Position numbers and translations under genes: made by a program. A DNA stretch of 50,006 bases, from contig JABABK010000022.1 of the NCBI GenBank assembly GCA_014238285.1, positions 1-50,006 on the forward strand, given 5' to 3'. The DNA comes from Hellea sp. (GTDB lineage Bacteria > Pseudomonadota > Alphaproteobacteria > Caulobacterales > Maricaulaceae). This document shows positions 18,820 to 28,761 of this stretch, one piece after another. Numbering within the stretch: position 1 is the first letter of the stretch; each line of letters starts with the position of its first letter. The notes under the pieces are model-generated. The model saw nothing but the letters and a program-made list of their open reading frames with translations, did no database searches and had not been told where the DNA came from.

Positions 18820-19605
18820 CTAGTCATCTTCTTCCTCACGGATCATGTCGTGCTTCTTAAGCTTTTCCAGACTCAAGGACGGAAATATTTTATGAGCCCC
18901 GCCAGAGATGCGCAACTCATCCGCTCCCATGGCTTCCAATCCTTCATAAGACAGTAAATAATCAAGTCCCGCCCGTTCAAATGCGGCATCCCCTACTAGG
19001 GCGTCATTCTTAAAAGCTTGGAATCCAAACAGCGCATCCGCTTCATCAAATTGCACTAAGACGTGCGTCATTTTCGGTATCAAGAGCGCGACAGGGCCCG
19101 GCACAATTTTCTTGATGACAGACTTACCGTCTTTGAGGCCGTCCTTAAGCTCGGCCATCGAATAGCTGCCGCTATCATTGCGAAATTCGACATTGAATTC
19201 CATTGAAAATTCAAATGCCTTTTCACTTTTTAGCATACCTTCGCGGCTTGGGTCCTCTGAGCAAAATTCAGACTTTTTATCCCTTGGGAACTTTTCTAAA
19301 AACTCTAAAACGCGGCCTTCCTCACTTATTTCAAAATTGATTTCGTTAGTTCCCGTTCTAGCGAAAAACCGGCCTGGCATTCCGCCGCCATCAGTTGGCT
19401 TAATTGTAAAGTTTGGCGCGGGATCGATTGTATCTCGCTTCTCCGGTCCTAATTCACCGATTTTCTTGACCAATTTGGCGAATTTCTTACCGGGCACACA
19501 TTCAATGCGTTCGCGCGGTCGATCAGCATCATCCGCTGCAAAAGCGGCCCCGGACATCGGCGCAGAAACAACCATACTAACCACTAAAAATTTCATTAAA
19601 CGCAT
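18820..19605 (-). CDS. Secreted protein of unknown function
   Basis: A 261-aa protein with a signal peptide (MRLMKFLVVSMVVSAPMSGA, cleavage after AFA). GGAGG precedes the ATG at 19605 by 4 bases, deciding the start over the next ATG. The mature part is charged and rich in Lys, Glu and Asp, with two Cys (IECVPG, EFCSED) that may pair. It ends with an acidic tail (MIREEEDD). No known domain is recognised. It stands alone between the EEP gene and a long spacer. Confidence 0.7.
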   Translation of the reverse strand: MRLMKFLVVSMVVSAPMSGAAFAADDADRPRERIECVPGKKFAKLVKKIGELGPEKRDTIDPAPNFTIKPTDGGGMPGRFFARTGTNEINFEISEEGRVLEFLEKFPRDKKSEFCSEDPSREGMLKSEKAFEFSMEFNVEFRNDSGSYSMAELKDGLKDGKSVIKKIVPGPVALLIPKMTHVLVQFDEADALFGFQAFKNDALVGDAAFERAGLDYLLSYEGLEAMGADELRISGGAHKIFPSLSLEKLKKHDMIREEEDD

Positions 19606-20077
19606 ACAGCCTCCATTGGCACTCGCTGTAAAAGCTCGCCTAATAATGGACCAGTGAATTATTGGTCATATTGCACATAATAAAACACCATGAGATTATG
19701 CAATGATGGCGGATGAGAGAATATTTCGATGCCCACATCCTCGAAAATATCACGAGATTCGACCTTTATGTGGTGCGCAGTTTGACCAAAATTCACCGCG
19801 CGCCCTTGAGCCTTCCCTCAAATATCCAGTATTATGAGAAATAATCAGTGATTTCACGCGACATTATGAGAAATTTTGGTGATTTCATATGAAATTTTTT
19901 ATCGATTTTCGACGAGATCGAGATGTGTTTCAACTTCAAAACAATGCCCTCTATTTGACAATTCCTATCAATTCGTTGCCAAGTATGAAAAAGCTTACCA
20001 AATTTGAACCATGACCCTTTGTAATTTGAATCGCTGTAAAAATCGGTGTAGAACTTCATTAATCTGGTGGAGCTAAA
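19606..20077. other. 472-bp non-coding spacer with direct repeats and palindromes
   Basis: This is the only stretch over 300 bp without a convincing gene. It contains an imperfect direct repeat of period 32 (ATTATGAGAAAT then GTGATTTCA at 19831-19856 and again at 19863-19887). A perfect 14-bp palindrome, ATTTCATATGAAAT, overlaps the second copy (19882-19895). There is also a loose inverted repeat (ATATTTCGA 19721-19729 with TCGAAAATAT 19741-19750). All lie upstream of the VIT-domain gene and could be operators. GGAG just before 20078 is that gene's ribosome-binding site. Short ORFs here look random. Confidence 0.55.
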
Positions 20078-22969
20078 ATGCGTTTCTTACAATTGATAAC
20101 ATTGGTTTTGGCTTCATTACTTTGTTCAATCAATAGTTACGCGCTTCCTGATCTGGAAGTCAGAAGTAGAAATCAATCTGATCAAGATACCGGCAATCCA
20201 ATTTCATTACAGGACATTTCAGTTAAACTTAGCCCCGGCCTCGGTGCCTTCCAAATTACGATCGAAGCAACCTTATTTAATCATGGCGATGATGAGGAGG
20301 AAGCTGAATTTCTCCTAGCCATGCCCAAAGGCGCTATCATCAATGACTACGCACTTGATATAGATGGGGTCCTTGTCAGCGGTGTCTTAACTGAAAAACA
20401 ACGCGCCGAAAAAATCTATACAGATAAAGTTGTAGAAAACATTGACCCTGGTATTGCCGAACGAATTTCTGACAATCGCTATAAAACTCGGATATATCCA
20501 GTTGAGCCCGGAGAAACTCGAAAAACTCGCCTTGGCTTCGCCGTCCCTTCTGAAAATGGATTAAAGTGGGCATTAAATTATGATCGCCTCATAAAAAACA
20601 TATGGCTCGACCTCCCACAAGACACCGTCGATGACTTGGCATATTCCAAAACTGAAACTGGTATATTTCAAGCAAAAAATGCGAAGCTTGAACTTGAGCT
20701 AGCAATAGCGCCTGACAGAAAAACGCCATTAGCTGAAATTTTAGAACACCCAAAAGCTGGCCCATTTTTTGTGACTAGGCTAACGCCAGATGAACGCTCC
20801 AAGCTAGTGTCTCAAACAGATTTCATCCCCAAAGACATTGTCATTATTTGGGATCAATCGCTATCGCGTCAAACCGATAATCATGCCAAGGAAATTGGTG
20901 CCCTCAAGACGTTTCTTAGTTTAGCGTCACCGGAAAGTATCCGGCTTATTTCCGGGTCTGGTCGCATTATGAGCGATAAAACATATTCAGGTCCAAACGG
21001 AAGCATTTCCGTTCTAAACGACTTGAACAACATTCACTATGATGGCGGCAGTGATTTCGCAGCTCTACTCGACTTCCAAACCAGTGCGGATATCTGTATT
21101 TTCGTCTCAGACGGCCGCTCGACACTCGGCGGGAAAGCGCTCAGTTTACCAGATTGCCCAATTTATAGCCTCTCGACATCCTCAGACCCAAATATTTCCT
21201 TCTTTCAAAATCTTGCCAATAGCACGGGCGGCTGGGTCATTCCGGATAAATTTGATAAAAACATGGTCATTGCTACGTTCTCTCAATCGCCACGCCCTTT
21301 TATCTCGAATTCAAATTTTAAGCGCGGCCATTGGATAGGATCATTGGACAACGGACTTTATATCGCGCCAATTAAAAAACAGTCGCGCCGTTCGAAGCTT
21401 ACGTTGAAAGACCGGAACGGCAATATAGTCAAAATTCGTAGGCGCGCAGAGATTTCCAAATCCCGCAACTCATTAGCCCCGATTACTTTATGGGCGGCGA
21501 TTGAAGCGGAAACTTTAAGAGCCGAAGGTAAGTCAATTTCAGAAATCATTAATTTTTCTCGGCCCTTTTCCTTAGCTGGGTCAGAAAGTGCCTTACTCGT
21601 TCTAGAAGACCCTGAGGATTATGTATCAGCGGAAGTAAAACCTCCATCTGATTACCCGAACGAGCTCATGTCATCCTATAAAGAAAAGCACTCTGACTAC
21701 CAAGTAGAACTATCTGACGAAAAAGAGGATCGCCTCGATGACATCATAGATATATGGGAAGACCAAATAGATTGGTGGACTGAAAAATATGATATTGAAC
21801 CATCCCATGCGTTAACAGAACCACCTCTTGCTATAGAAGACACAGAAAGAAGTGCAGTACGACATTGGGATGGCACCGTCACTTATGAGGACTTGCAAGA
21901 ACCCGCGCCTATAGTCACGCAAAACTTATTAGGAGACGATCAGATCATTGTTACAGGTTCACGGAGAAGCAGAACCGACGATGAGGTCGTTGTTATGGGT
22001 TCAAAATTCGGGGAAACCATTGATATTGAAATCCGTAAATGGTCCCCTGATCGCCCTTATCTGAAAGCTATGGCCGCATCTGCAAAATCTGAATGGCATA
22101 CGACTTACAAGAATCAGCAAAAAATTTATGGAAATCTGCCAGCCTATTACCTAGAAATGGCTGACTTTTTCGCACAGAATAACGATAATCAAAGCGCGCG
22201 GCATATTATCGTTGGGGCGCTTGAATTACCGTCAGCCAACACTGAAACTTATACATTGGTGGCTCATCGCCTGCTGACCTATGGGGATTTTGACCGAGCG
22301 ATTGAACTCTACGAACAAGCGCTTGAGATTGCGCCTAACCTACCCCAATCTTATTATAATTTGGCAATCGCTTTAAAAGATCGCGCACAACAATCTTCAG
22401 GACGAGCGGCTCAAAATGATTACATTCGGGCCTTAAACGAACTGGATTATATTATTCGTACGCCTTGGGACTTTATGGAAGGTGAAGATTATGACGGTAT
22501 TGAGCTAGTGGCCCTGATGGAAGCTAATGCCATTATCCCATATCTCTCCTCCAAAAACCGAAAACATAATCCACTAGACAAAGCCCTTGTCAAAAAGCTC
22601 GATGTTGATCAACGCATTGTCATGGATTGGAATATCGATCACGCCGACATAGATTTATGGGTCTATGAGCCGACGGATGAAAAAGCGTCTTATAGCAATC
22701 AACTCACGGCAATAGGTGGCCAAGTTTCAAACGACATGACCGATGGATACGGGCCCGAACAATATCTGTTAAGAAAAGCGCCGAGCGGAGAATATTCTGT
22801 CAAAACCGACTTTTACTCGGAAAGCGAATATAACCCCAACGGCGCGGTCACTGTTCGGACACGCATCACTAAGAACTTTGCGCGAAAGAATGAAGTCACA
22901 AAAACAATAATCGTCGAACTTTTGGATGATAACGACGAAATCGAAATTGCAACATTCATAGTGAAATAA
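20078..22969 (+). CDS. VIT / vWA / TPR / DUF2135 exported protein
   Basis: A 963-aa exported protein. Order: signal peptide (residues 1-22), VIT domain (about 35-165; AEFLLAMPKGAIINDYALDI, EKIYTDKVVENIDPG), and a vWA-like domain with a MIDAS motif Asp259-Gln-Ser261-Leu-Ser263. A charged linker follows, then two TonB-box-like motifs (IIVTGSRR at 623-630 and VVVMGSK at 637-643), TPR units (about 735-815; IELYEQALEIAPNLPQ) and a C-terminal DUF2135 beta domain (about 850-963; MDWNIDHADIDLWVYEP). VIT-vWA proteins of this layout occur in Gram-negative periplasm or outer envelope; function is unknown. The start has GGAG 6 bases upstream. Confidence 0.88.
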   Translation: MRFLQLITLVLASLLCSINSYALPDLEVRSRNQSDQDTGNPISLQDISVKLSPGLGAFQITIEATLFNHGDDEEEAEFLLAMPKGAIINDYALDIDGVLVSGVLTEKQRAEKIYTDKVVENIDPGIAERISDNRYKTRIYPVEPGETRKTRLGFAVPSENGLKWALNYDRLIKNIWLDLPQDTVDDLAYSKTETGIFQAKNAKLELELAIAPDRKTPLAEILEHPKAGPFFVTRLTPDERSKLVSQTDFIPKDIVIIWDQSLSRQTDNHAKEIGALKTFLSLASPESIRLISGSGRIMSDKTYSGPNGSISVLNDLNNIHYDGGSDFAALLDFQTSADICIFVSDGRSTLGGKALSLPDCPIYSLSTSSDPNISFFQNLANSTGGWVIPDKFDKNMVIATFSQSPRPFISNSNFKRGHWIGSLDNGLYIAPIKKQSRRSKLTLKDRNGNIVKIRRRAEISKSRNSLAPITLWAAIEAETLRAEGKSISEIINFSRPFSLAGSESALLVLEDPEDYVSAEVKPPSDYPNELMSSYKEKHSDYQVELSDEKEDRLDDIIDIWEDQIDWWTEKYDIEPSHALTEPPLAIEDTERSAVRHWDGTVTYEDLQEPAPIVTQNLLGDDQIIVTGSRRSRTDDEVVVMGSKFGETIDIEIRKWSPDRPYLKAMAASAKSEWHTTYKNQQKIYGNLPAYYLEMADFFAQNNDNQSARHIIVGALELPSANTETYTLVAHRLLTYGDFDRAIELYEQALEIAPNLPQSYYNLAIALKDRAQQSSGRAAQNDYIRALNELDYIIRTPWDFMEGEDYDGIELVALMEANAIIPYLSSKNRKHNPLDKALVKKLDVDQRIVMDWNIDHADIDLWVYEPTDEKASYSNQLTAIGGQVSNDMTDGYGPEQYLLRKAPSGEYSVKTDFYSESEYNPNGAVTVRTRITKNFARKNEVTKTIIVELLDDNDEIEIATFIVK

Positions 22970-23044
22970 TGCTGTCATATTACATCTTCCGACTCGACGC
23001 CTAGCAAATGCAGCGTTAAAAGAACCCAAAATATGGAGACCCCC

Positions 23045-23218
23045 ATGCGCCGTAAACTCATCATTGCTTCTTTGATTTCCAGCTTTGTTCTGGTGGGCTG
23101 CGGTATTAAGGGCAATCTTAAAACGCCGCCGCCGCTTTGGGGCGATAAAAAAACAGAACAGCCCCAAGCTCCTGAAACTACTGCGCCTGACGAGACCCCA
23201 TCCGATACTCCGTCATAA
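23045..23218 (+). CDS. lptM: LptM-like small lipoprotein
   Basis: A 57-aa lipoprotein: short signal ending VLVGC (lipidated Cys19), then GIKGNLKTPPPLWG, the hallmark of the LptM (YifL) family. LptM assists LptD-LptE maturation in the outer membrane in E. coli. The ATG at 23045 is preferred to the one at 23033 because GGAG sits 6 bases before it. The C-terminus is a Pro/Thr/Glu-rich tail. It lies 3 bp before lysA, the same pairing seen widely in proteobacteria (lptM-lysA). Confidence 0.88.
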   Translation: MRRKLIIASLISSFVLVGCGIKGNLKTPPPLWGDKKTEQPQAPETTAPDETPSDTPS

Positions 23219-23221
23219 ATT

Positions 23222-24490
23222 ATGCGACATTTTGATTTTAATGCCGGCGAAATGCATGCCGAGGGCGTGCCTTTACGTCAAATCGCCGAAGAGGTCGGGA
23301 CGCCCGTCTATGTCTATTCAACCGCCACGCTTGAGCGCCATTACAAGGTTTTTGCGGATTCATTTAAAGATGTTCCCGCGCTCGTTGCCTATTCGGTTAA
23401 GGCCAACTCAAACATAGCGGTCCTAGCGACCCTGGCCAAACTCGGATGCGGCGCAGATGTTGTCAGCGGCGGCGAATTAAGCCGCGCGTTGATGGCTGGC
23501 ATTCCAGCCGATAAAATCGTCTTTTCCGGCGTGGGTAAAACGCCCGATGAAATGCGCCTCGCACTTGATGCCGGCATCAGAGTTTTCAATGTCGAAAGCC
23601 GCCCTGAACTCGAAACACTCAATCAGACCGCCGCTGATATGGGTAAAATCGCCAATATCGCTTTCCGGGTAAATCCCAATGTCACGGCGGGCGGTCATGA
23701 TAAAATTTCTACAGGCAAAGCTGAAAACAAATTCGGCGTTGCTTGGAAAGATACAGAAAAGGCCTTCGCGCTCGCCGCGTCATTACCAGCTATCAAAGTT
23801 GTCGGCGTTGATGTTCACATCGGTAGCCAGATCGATGACCTAGCGCCGTTTAAAGCCACGATCCAGAAAGTCAGCGGTTTGGTCACGCGCCTACGCGCTT
23901 CCGGGCACGATATTCAGAGCTTTGATATTGGCGGCGGGCTTGGCATCCCTTATGGGGACAATCGAAAAGCCCCGCCTTTGCCATCTGTTTACGGCGCTAT
24001 GGTCAAAGACCTAACCCGAGATTTAGGCGTCGAAATGATATTTGAACCTGGCCGTATGATTGCAGGAAATGCAGGCGTATTACTGTCTAAGGTCATCTAT
24101 GCCAAAGAAGGCGCAGATAGAAATTTTCTGATCATCGATGCGGCCATGAATGATTTATTGCGACCCGCCCTTTATGATGCTTATCACGACATGGAACCTG
24201 TCAAAGCGCCGGGTTCTGATTTTGAAGAAACACTCTATGATGTGGTCGGACCGATCTGCGAAACCGGTGATACTTTTACCAAAAACAGATCCCTGCCTGC
24301 CATGAAAGCGGACGATCTTTTGGTCATCCACTCGGCAGGCGCCTACGGCGCGTCGCAGGCCAGCCAGTACAATACAAGGCCGCTCATTCCGGAAGTATTA
24401 GTCAATGGCGATGAATATCAAATCATTCGCGAGCGACCCACCGTCGAAGACATTCTTAAAACTGAAAAAATTCCACATTGGTTACGGTAA
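23222..24490 (+). CDS. lysA: Diaminopimelate decarboxylase
   Basis: LysA decarboxylates meso-diaminopimelate to L-lysine, the last step of lysine biosynthesis, using PLP. Length 422 aa fits the family. The PLP Lys is Lys60 in VAYSVKANSN. SGGELSRAL, HIGSQIDDLAPF, DIGGGLGIPYG (phosphate-binding glycine loop), EPGRMIAGNAG and GPICETGDTF (substrate Cys from the dimer partner) are all present. It is co-transcribed with lptM, 3 bp upstream. In many alphaproteobacteria argH precedes this pair; here the VIT-domain gene does. Confidence 0.97.
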   Translation: MRHFDFNAGEMHAEGVPLRQIAEEVGTPVYVYSTATLERHYKVFADSFKDVPALVAYSVKANSNIAVLATLAKLGCGADVVSGGELSRALMAGIPADKIVFSGVGKTPDEMRLALDAGIRVFNVESRPELETLNQTAADMGKIANIAFRVNPNVTAGGHDKISTGKAENKFGVAWKDTEKAFALAASLPAIKVVGVDVHIGSQIDDLAPFKATIQKVSGLVTRLRASGHDIQSFDIGGGLGIPYGDNRKAPPLPSVYGAMVKDLTRDLGVEMIFEPGRMIAGNAGVLLSKVIYAKEGADRNFLIIDAAMNDLLRPALYDAYHDMEPVKAPGSDFEETLYDVVGPICETGDTFTKNRSLPAMKADDLLVIHSAGAYGASQASQYNTRPLIPEVLVNGDEYQIIRERPTVEDILKTEKIPHWLR

Positions 24491-24553
24491 TTTTTCTCGA
24501 AATATTATGTAATTTTAATGCATTAATTAATCAAAGCGTCCTATAACGATTTG

Positions 24554-27208
24554 ATGTCCTCGACGACCGACATACTCCTCAAGAAAGCTTCGCGCCTCAC
24601 TCGACGCGCGCTAGGCTATCTATATTGGGAACAATATAGCCCGGTTTTTGCCCGAGCCGCGGTTTTGCTATCGCTATTTTTAATCGGAAGCTTTTCGGGA
24701 TTATGGCAGTGGATCGGTGATCCCTTTCGCTTAATCATACTAATCGCAGCGATCGTCTATCTGGTTTTATCGTTTATCAAAGCCTCAAAATTGAAACGGC
24801 CCAACGTCTCGGCCGCCAGGCGCCGTGTTGAAGCGGATTCAGACGTCAAACATCGCCCGCTCGACACATTGCATGATCGTCCCGCTCTATCAGATAAAGG
24901 CTGGGAAGCTCACTACAATAAAGCCAAAACAGCGGTAAGTAACCTAATGCCGCCTCGCCTACGTCCGGTGTTGGCCCGTATTGATAAATATTATCTACGC
25001 TTCACCCTGCCCATAGCCATTGTCTTGTCTCTGATGATAGGAACCGGCGATAGTTTTGAGCGCCTGCGCCATGCCCTCACGCCGGGCTGGGTTAGCGGCG
25101 CTATGAATGATGACATAACCTTTGAAGCTTGGGTCGACCCGCCAGCTTATACAGGCCGCCCGCCAATATATTTCAAAAATACCAACCAAGTTGAAATTCC
25201 GGTAGGCTCAGAACTGGTCGCCCGCGTGATCGGAACCAAAGACCCAACCCGGTTAAAGCTTAAAGGAAAAAGAGGCTCTCGGCACTTAGCCCTAACCCGC
25301 ATTGGCCCCGACAGTTTTGAAGCCCGCGCTATCATCAATGAAACTTCTACCGCACAGTGGCGCATTGGCGAAACGCGCCAGGACTGGAAAATTAAGGCCC
25401 TCAAAGACCGGCATCCCGTAGTCAGTTTTGTCCGTGAACCTGATGCCGATAAACGCGATCGTTTATCTTTTTCGTTTTCAATAAATGATGATTACGGCGT
25501 TGATGATTTGTCTTTGGTGATGACTTTATTGCAAGATGATGAAACCGCGCCCGATCTAGTTCGCGTCGCCCCTATCCCCATCGGCGGCAGTATTCGAAAA
25601 ACCGATGAAGAAAATGCCGCGCTCAATCTAACCAAACATGAATGGGCCGGGAAAAAAGTCATGGCTGTTTTATCTGCCGAGGACGGCCTCGGTCAGCAGG
25701 CCCGCTCTGACATTGTCTATTTCACTGTCCCTGATAAAATATTCGTAGAACCGCTGGCTAAAGCCATTGTCGAGCAACGCAGTCTGGTCATGGCCGGACA
25801 AGCTGAATATGAAGAATTGCCACGACTTAGCCGTAAAGAATGGCGTAATCAGCCATGGTTTGATACGTGGCAACCAGAATTCAGAATGGAACGCGCGCCT
25901 GAATCCGTGCAGCTTGCTGCCGTTTTAATCGATGCCGTTACCGACCGTCCCGCAAGTCTTTTTCAAGACCCGGCTATCTATATGGGCCTACGCAATGTGT
26001 CTTCACGGCTGCATTATGCAAGAAACAGCGCAGAACTTGGCGGTATTCCCGAAGACCTTTGGAACATTGCTCTGCGGGCTGAATTTGGGACGCTAGGATC
26101 TGCCCTTGAAGAAATGCAAGAGGCCGAAGCCGCCCTGCGTGATGGCATGGCCAGACGCGCGCCGCAGCGCGAAATCGACACATTATTTGAACGCTATAAT
26201 GAAGCCGTGGATCGTTACCGCGAAGAACTCCTGCGTAAAGCTATCGAAGAAGGCAATATGGCCGATTCGGGCGGCGGCGGTGAAGGCGGCGGCGTTAGTA
26301 TGGACGAAATTCAGGCGCTTCTAGACGCTATAGAAGAAGCCAATCGCCAAGGCGATTCCGAAGGGGCTCGCCGCGCGCTGGCTCAGCTCGCCGAGCTTCT
26401 TGAGAACCTAGAAATCCAGCTCTCATCTGGCGGCGGCGGCGGCGGTCAATCCATGCCCGGCGAAATGAGCGAAGAAATGAAAGAAGCTCTCGAAGACCTC
26501 GCCGATCTATTAGGCGAGCAAAGAGAACTTCGTGACGACACTCAGCAGGCCCAGCGTGATCAGGAACAAGAAGGTAGTGCAGGAGAAGAGGGTCAAGAAG
26601 GTCAGCAAGAAGGTTCTGAGGGACTGCCCGGTTCAAAACCAAACGGCAGTCAGTCTGGATCCGGCGGTGATGGCTCCCCCCTTAGCCCTAAAGATCTCGC
26701 AGATGTTCAAGAGCGCTTGCAAGAACTATTAGGAAACGCCCAGAACGCCCTGCCCGAAGTGGGTGAAGGCGATGAACAACGTAAAGGTTCAGGCCTCGGC
26801 GATGAAGAAGGCGAAGACGGTGTCAGTATTGACCCTGGCGAAGCGCTAGAAAATGCGCGCCGCGCTATGGAACTGGCCGAAGATGCGCTCCGCGACGGCA
26901 ATATGGGCATAGCCCAAGACGAACAAGGTGAAGCTATCGCCGCCCTTCGTGAAGCTGGGCGTGGTCTTGCAGAACAAGCTCGTAATCAACAAGGCGAAAA
27001 CGGCCTAGAAGCCGGCAACGGCGAAGACGACCCGCTGGGGCGTGATGGCAATGGAACAAATGACGAGCAAAGCCAGGCTGATCTTGATCAACGCGATAAC
27101 GCGACACGTTCGCGCGAACTACAAGACGAAATCCGCCGCCGCGCCGCCGAACAAGAACGTAAGCAGCAAGAGCGAGATTATCTCGAACGACTGCTGAAAC
27201 GGTTTTAA
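24554..27208 (+). CDS. TIGR02302-family membrane protein (DUF4175)
   Basis: An 884-aa alphaproteobacterial envelope protein. Three hydrophobic segments (residues about 33-55, 62-78 and 148-164) anchor a long periplasmic region with the family stretch EAWVDPPAYTGRPPIYF. The second half is a low-complexity, Gln/Glu/Gly-rich region with long helices (MDEIQALLDAIEEANRQGDS) and glycine runs, ending in an Arg/Glu/Gln helix. This composition and its position after lysA are characteristic of TIGR02302. Start: the ATG at 24554 is used; a TTG immediately before it is also possible. Function is unknown. Confidence 0.9.
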   Translation: MSSTTDILLKKASRLTRRALGYLYWEQYSPVFARAAVLLSLFLIGSFSGLWQWIGDPFRLIILIAAIVYLVLSFIKASKLKRPNVSAARRRVEADSDVKHRPLDTLHDRPALSDKGWEAHYNKAKTAVSNLMPPRLRPVLARIDKYYLRFTLPIAIVLSLMIGTGDSFERLRHALTPGWVSGAMNDDITFEAWVDPPAYTGRPPIYFKNTNQVEIPVGSELVARVIGTKDPTRLKLKGKRGSRHLALTRIGPDSFEARAIINETSTAQWRIGETRQDWKIKALKDRHPVVSFVREPDADKRDRLSFSFSINDDYGVDDLSLVMTLLQDDETAPDLVRVAPIPIGGSIRKTDEENAALNLTKHEWAGKKVMAVLSAEDGLGQQARSDIVYFTVPDKIFVEPLAKAIVEQRSLVMAGQAEYEELPRLSRKEWRNQPWFDTWQPEFRMERAPESVQLAAVLIDAVTDRPASLFQDPAIYMGLRNVSSRLHYARNSAELGGIPEDLWNIALRAEFGTLGSALEEMQEAEAALRDGMARRAPQREIDTLFERYNEAVDRYREELLRKAIEEGNMADSGGGGEGGGVSMDEIQALLDAIEEANRQGDSEGARRALAQLAELLENLEIQLSSGGGGGGQSMPGEMSEEMKEALEDLADLLGEQRELRDDTQQAQRDQEQEGSAGEEGQEGQQEGSEGLPGSKPNGSQSGSGGDGSPLSPKDLADVQERLQELLGNAQNALPEVGEGDEQRKGSGLGDEEGEDGVSIDPGEALENARRAMELAEDALRDGNMGIAQDEQGEAIAALREAGRGLAEQARNQQGENGLEAGNGEDDPLGRDGNGTNDEQSQADLDQRDNATRSRELQDEIRRRAAEQERKQQERDYLERLLKRF

Positions 27209-27213
27209 AATCA

Positions 27214-28722
27214 CTAATCGTCAAGCTCAATACGGCGACTTTGATCATTGGCATTTTTGACCGCCAATAACATTTGATCAAGATCCGTTCGGGAAAGCAC
27301 TCGGCCGTTTACAATCACCTTTTCAATTGTGTCTGTTGCCTTAATATTTTCAAGCGGGTTTTCTTTTAGGAGAACCAAATTAGCCTTGAACCCGACGCTG
27401 ACTTCTCCCGTATTCATTTTCATCCACTTTCCGGGAACAGATGTTGTAGCGGCTAAAATTTGCGCCGGTGTCATTCCGTTGTCATTAAGAGTTATCATTT
27501 CATCATGTAATGAAAAACCGGGAACTGTGACAGGAACATTGGTGTCAGTCCCTACCATAAGGGAGACATCTTGAGCTAAAAAGGCGTTTAGCAATATGTG
27601 CTGAGCTTTAGCATATGCCGTCCAATATGTAAGGCTTCTTTGCTGACGATCTGCGGGAAAGTCATCAGGCCAACGATAAATATTTACACCCTCAAGCCAC
27701 CCCATGCCTCTAGATGTGATAACGGTTCCCTCGGTAATTCCAGGATTTGCATATTCAAGCTCGACGCTCTGCAAAATTCCGTCGAGATCAGATTTTTGCT
27801 GCTTGAAGCTGTTCATCAACCAAAGGGTTGTTGTCACAGATATATTATTTTGACGAAGACGGTTTGCCACCTCGCCGCTTCGGCTTTGAACAAACTCCAG
27901 AAACTCATTTGTGTTCTGGCTATCATAACCACCAAACTCCCTATTGAGGGCACTCATGATTTCTTCAACATGAGCAACTTCGGATTGAGAGGAGCTCCAC
28001 AAACTCTCCAAACCGATAGCCATAGGAATATGTCCAACTAAAGGTAAGGAGTTTTCAATAGCGAATTGGCTAAGATTTTCATAGCCAGATTTATCCAGAA
28101 AAGAGCTAGCCTTAATAGCGTCATAGCCTTTGTTTTTTAATCGTTTTGTAGCTCGCTCGACTTGACCTGCTGATCGCACATTGATTTTGTTTTGCGTCCA
28201 AGCCTGAAACCAACCTGTTAGAAATCCAAAATTGGCGATTTGTGGGCCGACGACGAACATATCGGGGCCAAGCCTACCTTCAGCGATTTCAGCCTTCCAT
28301 TGCAAGTGAGCCTCACTCCCATTCATTTCACGAATTTGAGTCACCCCATTGGCTAAGTATAGAAGCAGGTCATTTTCGCTCTCCCATAAATGTACATGAG
28401 AGTCTGTATAACCTGGCACAAGAAACATCCCAGTGCCGTCAATTATTCGCAAATCACTGGGAAAATCCCTACTCGCTCCCACAGACGTTATAATTCCGTC
28501 TCGCACGACCACTGTTTGACTTGGAACAAAGTCACTAGCTGAAGGAACCAAAACCGTGGCGTTAACAACGGCAAAGCTAGAATCGGTATTTTCAACGAGA
28601 GATATTTCTGCGACTTTTGTGTGTCCCCCAAACATTTTACTGAGTTCCCGATCAACGAAAGCAAAACTAAGCAAGTTCATAATAATTACGAAAATTAGAA
28701 TTCTAAAAATCCATTTTCTCAT
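27214..28722 (-). CDS. Metal-dependent amidohydrolase, membrane-anchored
   Basis: A 502-aa amidohydrolase-superfamily enzyme of the imidazolonepropionase/prolidase-like branch, with an N-terminal transmembrane helix (residues about 5-24). Metal ligands are visible: the HxH in GYTDSHVHLW, a candidate carboxylated Lys in GYDAIKASS, His in LVGHIPMA, His in VAHVEEIMS and Asp in VGTDTNVP. Its C-terminal beta strands contain MNTGEVSVGFKANLVLLKENP, typical of the family. It is divergent from a TetR regulator gene 104 bp away, whose inverted-repeat operator lies between. The substrate is unknown; related enzymes include peptidases and lactonases. Confidence 0.88.
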   Translation of the reverse strand: MRKWIFRILIFVIIMNLLSFAFVDRELSKMFGGHTKVAEISLVENTDSSFAVVNATVLVPSASDFVPSQTVVVRDGIITSVGASRDFPSDLRIIDGTGMFLVPGYTDSHVHLWESENDLLLYLANGVTQIREMNGSEAHLQWKAEIAEGRLGPDMFVVGPQIANFGFLTGWFQAWTQNKINVRSAGQVERATKRLKNKGYDAIKASSFLDKSGYENLSQFAIENSLPLVGHIPMAIGLESLWSSSQSEVAHVEEIMSALNREFGGYDSQNTNEFLEFVQSRSGEVANRLRQNNISVTTTLWLMNSFKQQKSDLDGILQSVELEYANPGITEGTVITSRGMGWLEGVNIYRWPDDFPADRQQRSLTYWTAYAKAQHILLNAFLAQDVSLMVGTDTNVPVTVPGFSLHDEMITLNDNGMTPAQILAATTSVPGKWMKMNTGEVSVGFKANLVLLKENPLENIKATDTIEKVIVNGRVLSRTDLDQMLLAVKNANDQSRRIELDD

Positions 28723-28761
28723 TTGATTAACTCCAGTTCTGTTGTTGATCGAATCTAGTCG

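Noticed and set aside
19832-20059. 75-aa minus-strand frame in the long spacer
   Set aside because: Lys/Phe/Ile-rich translation of AT-rich repeats; no ribosome-binding site and no similarity to a family.
26264-26460. GGC-rich runs considered as a microsatellite or insertion
   Set aside because: They encode the Gly/Glu-rich low-complexity region normal for TIGR02302 proteins and stay in frame.
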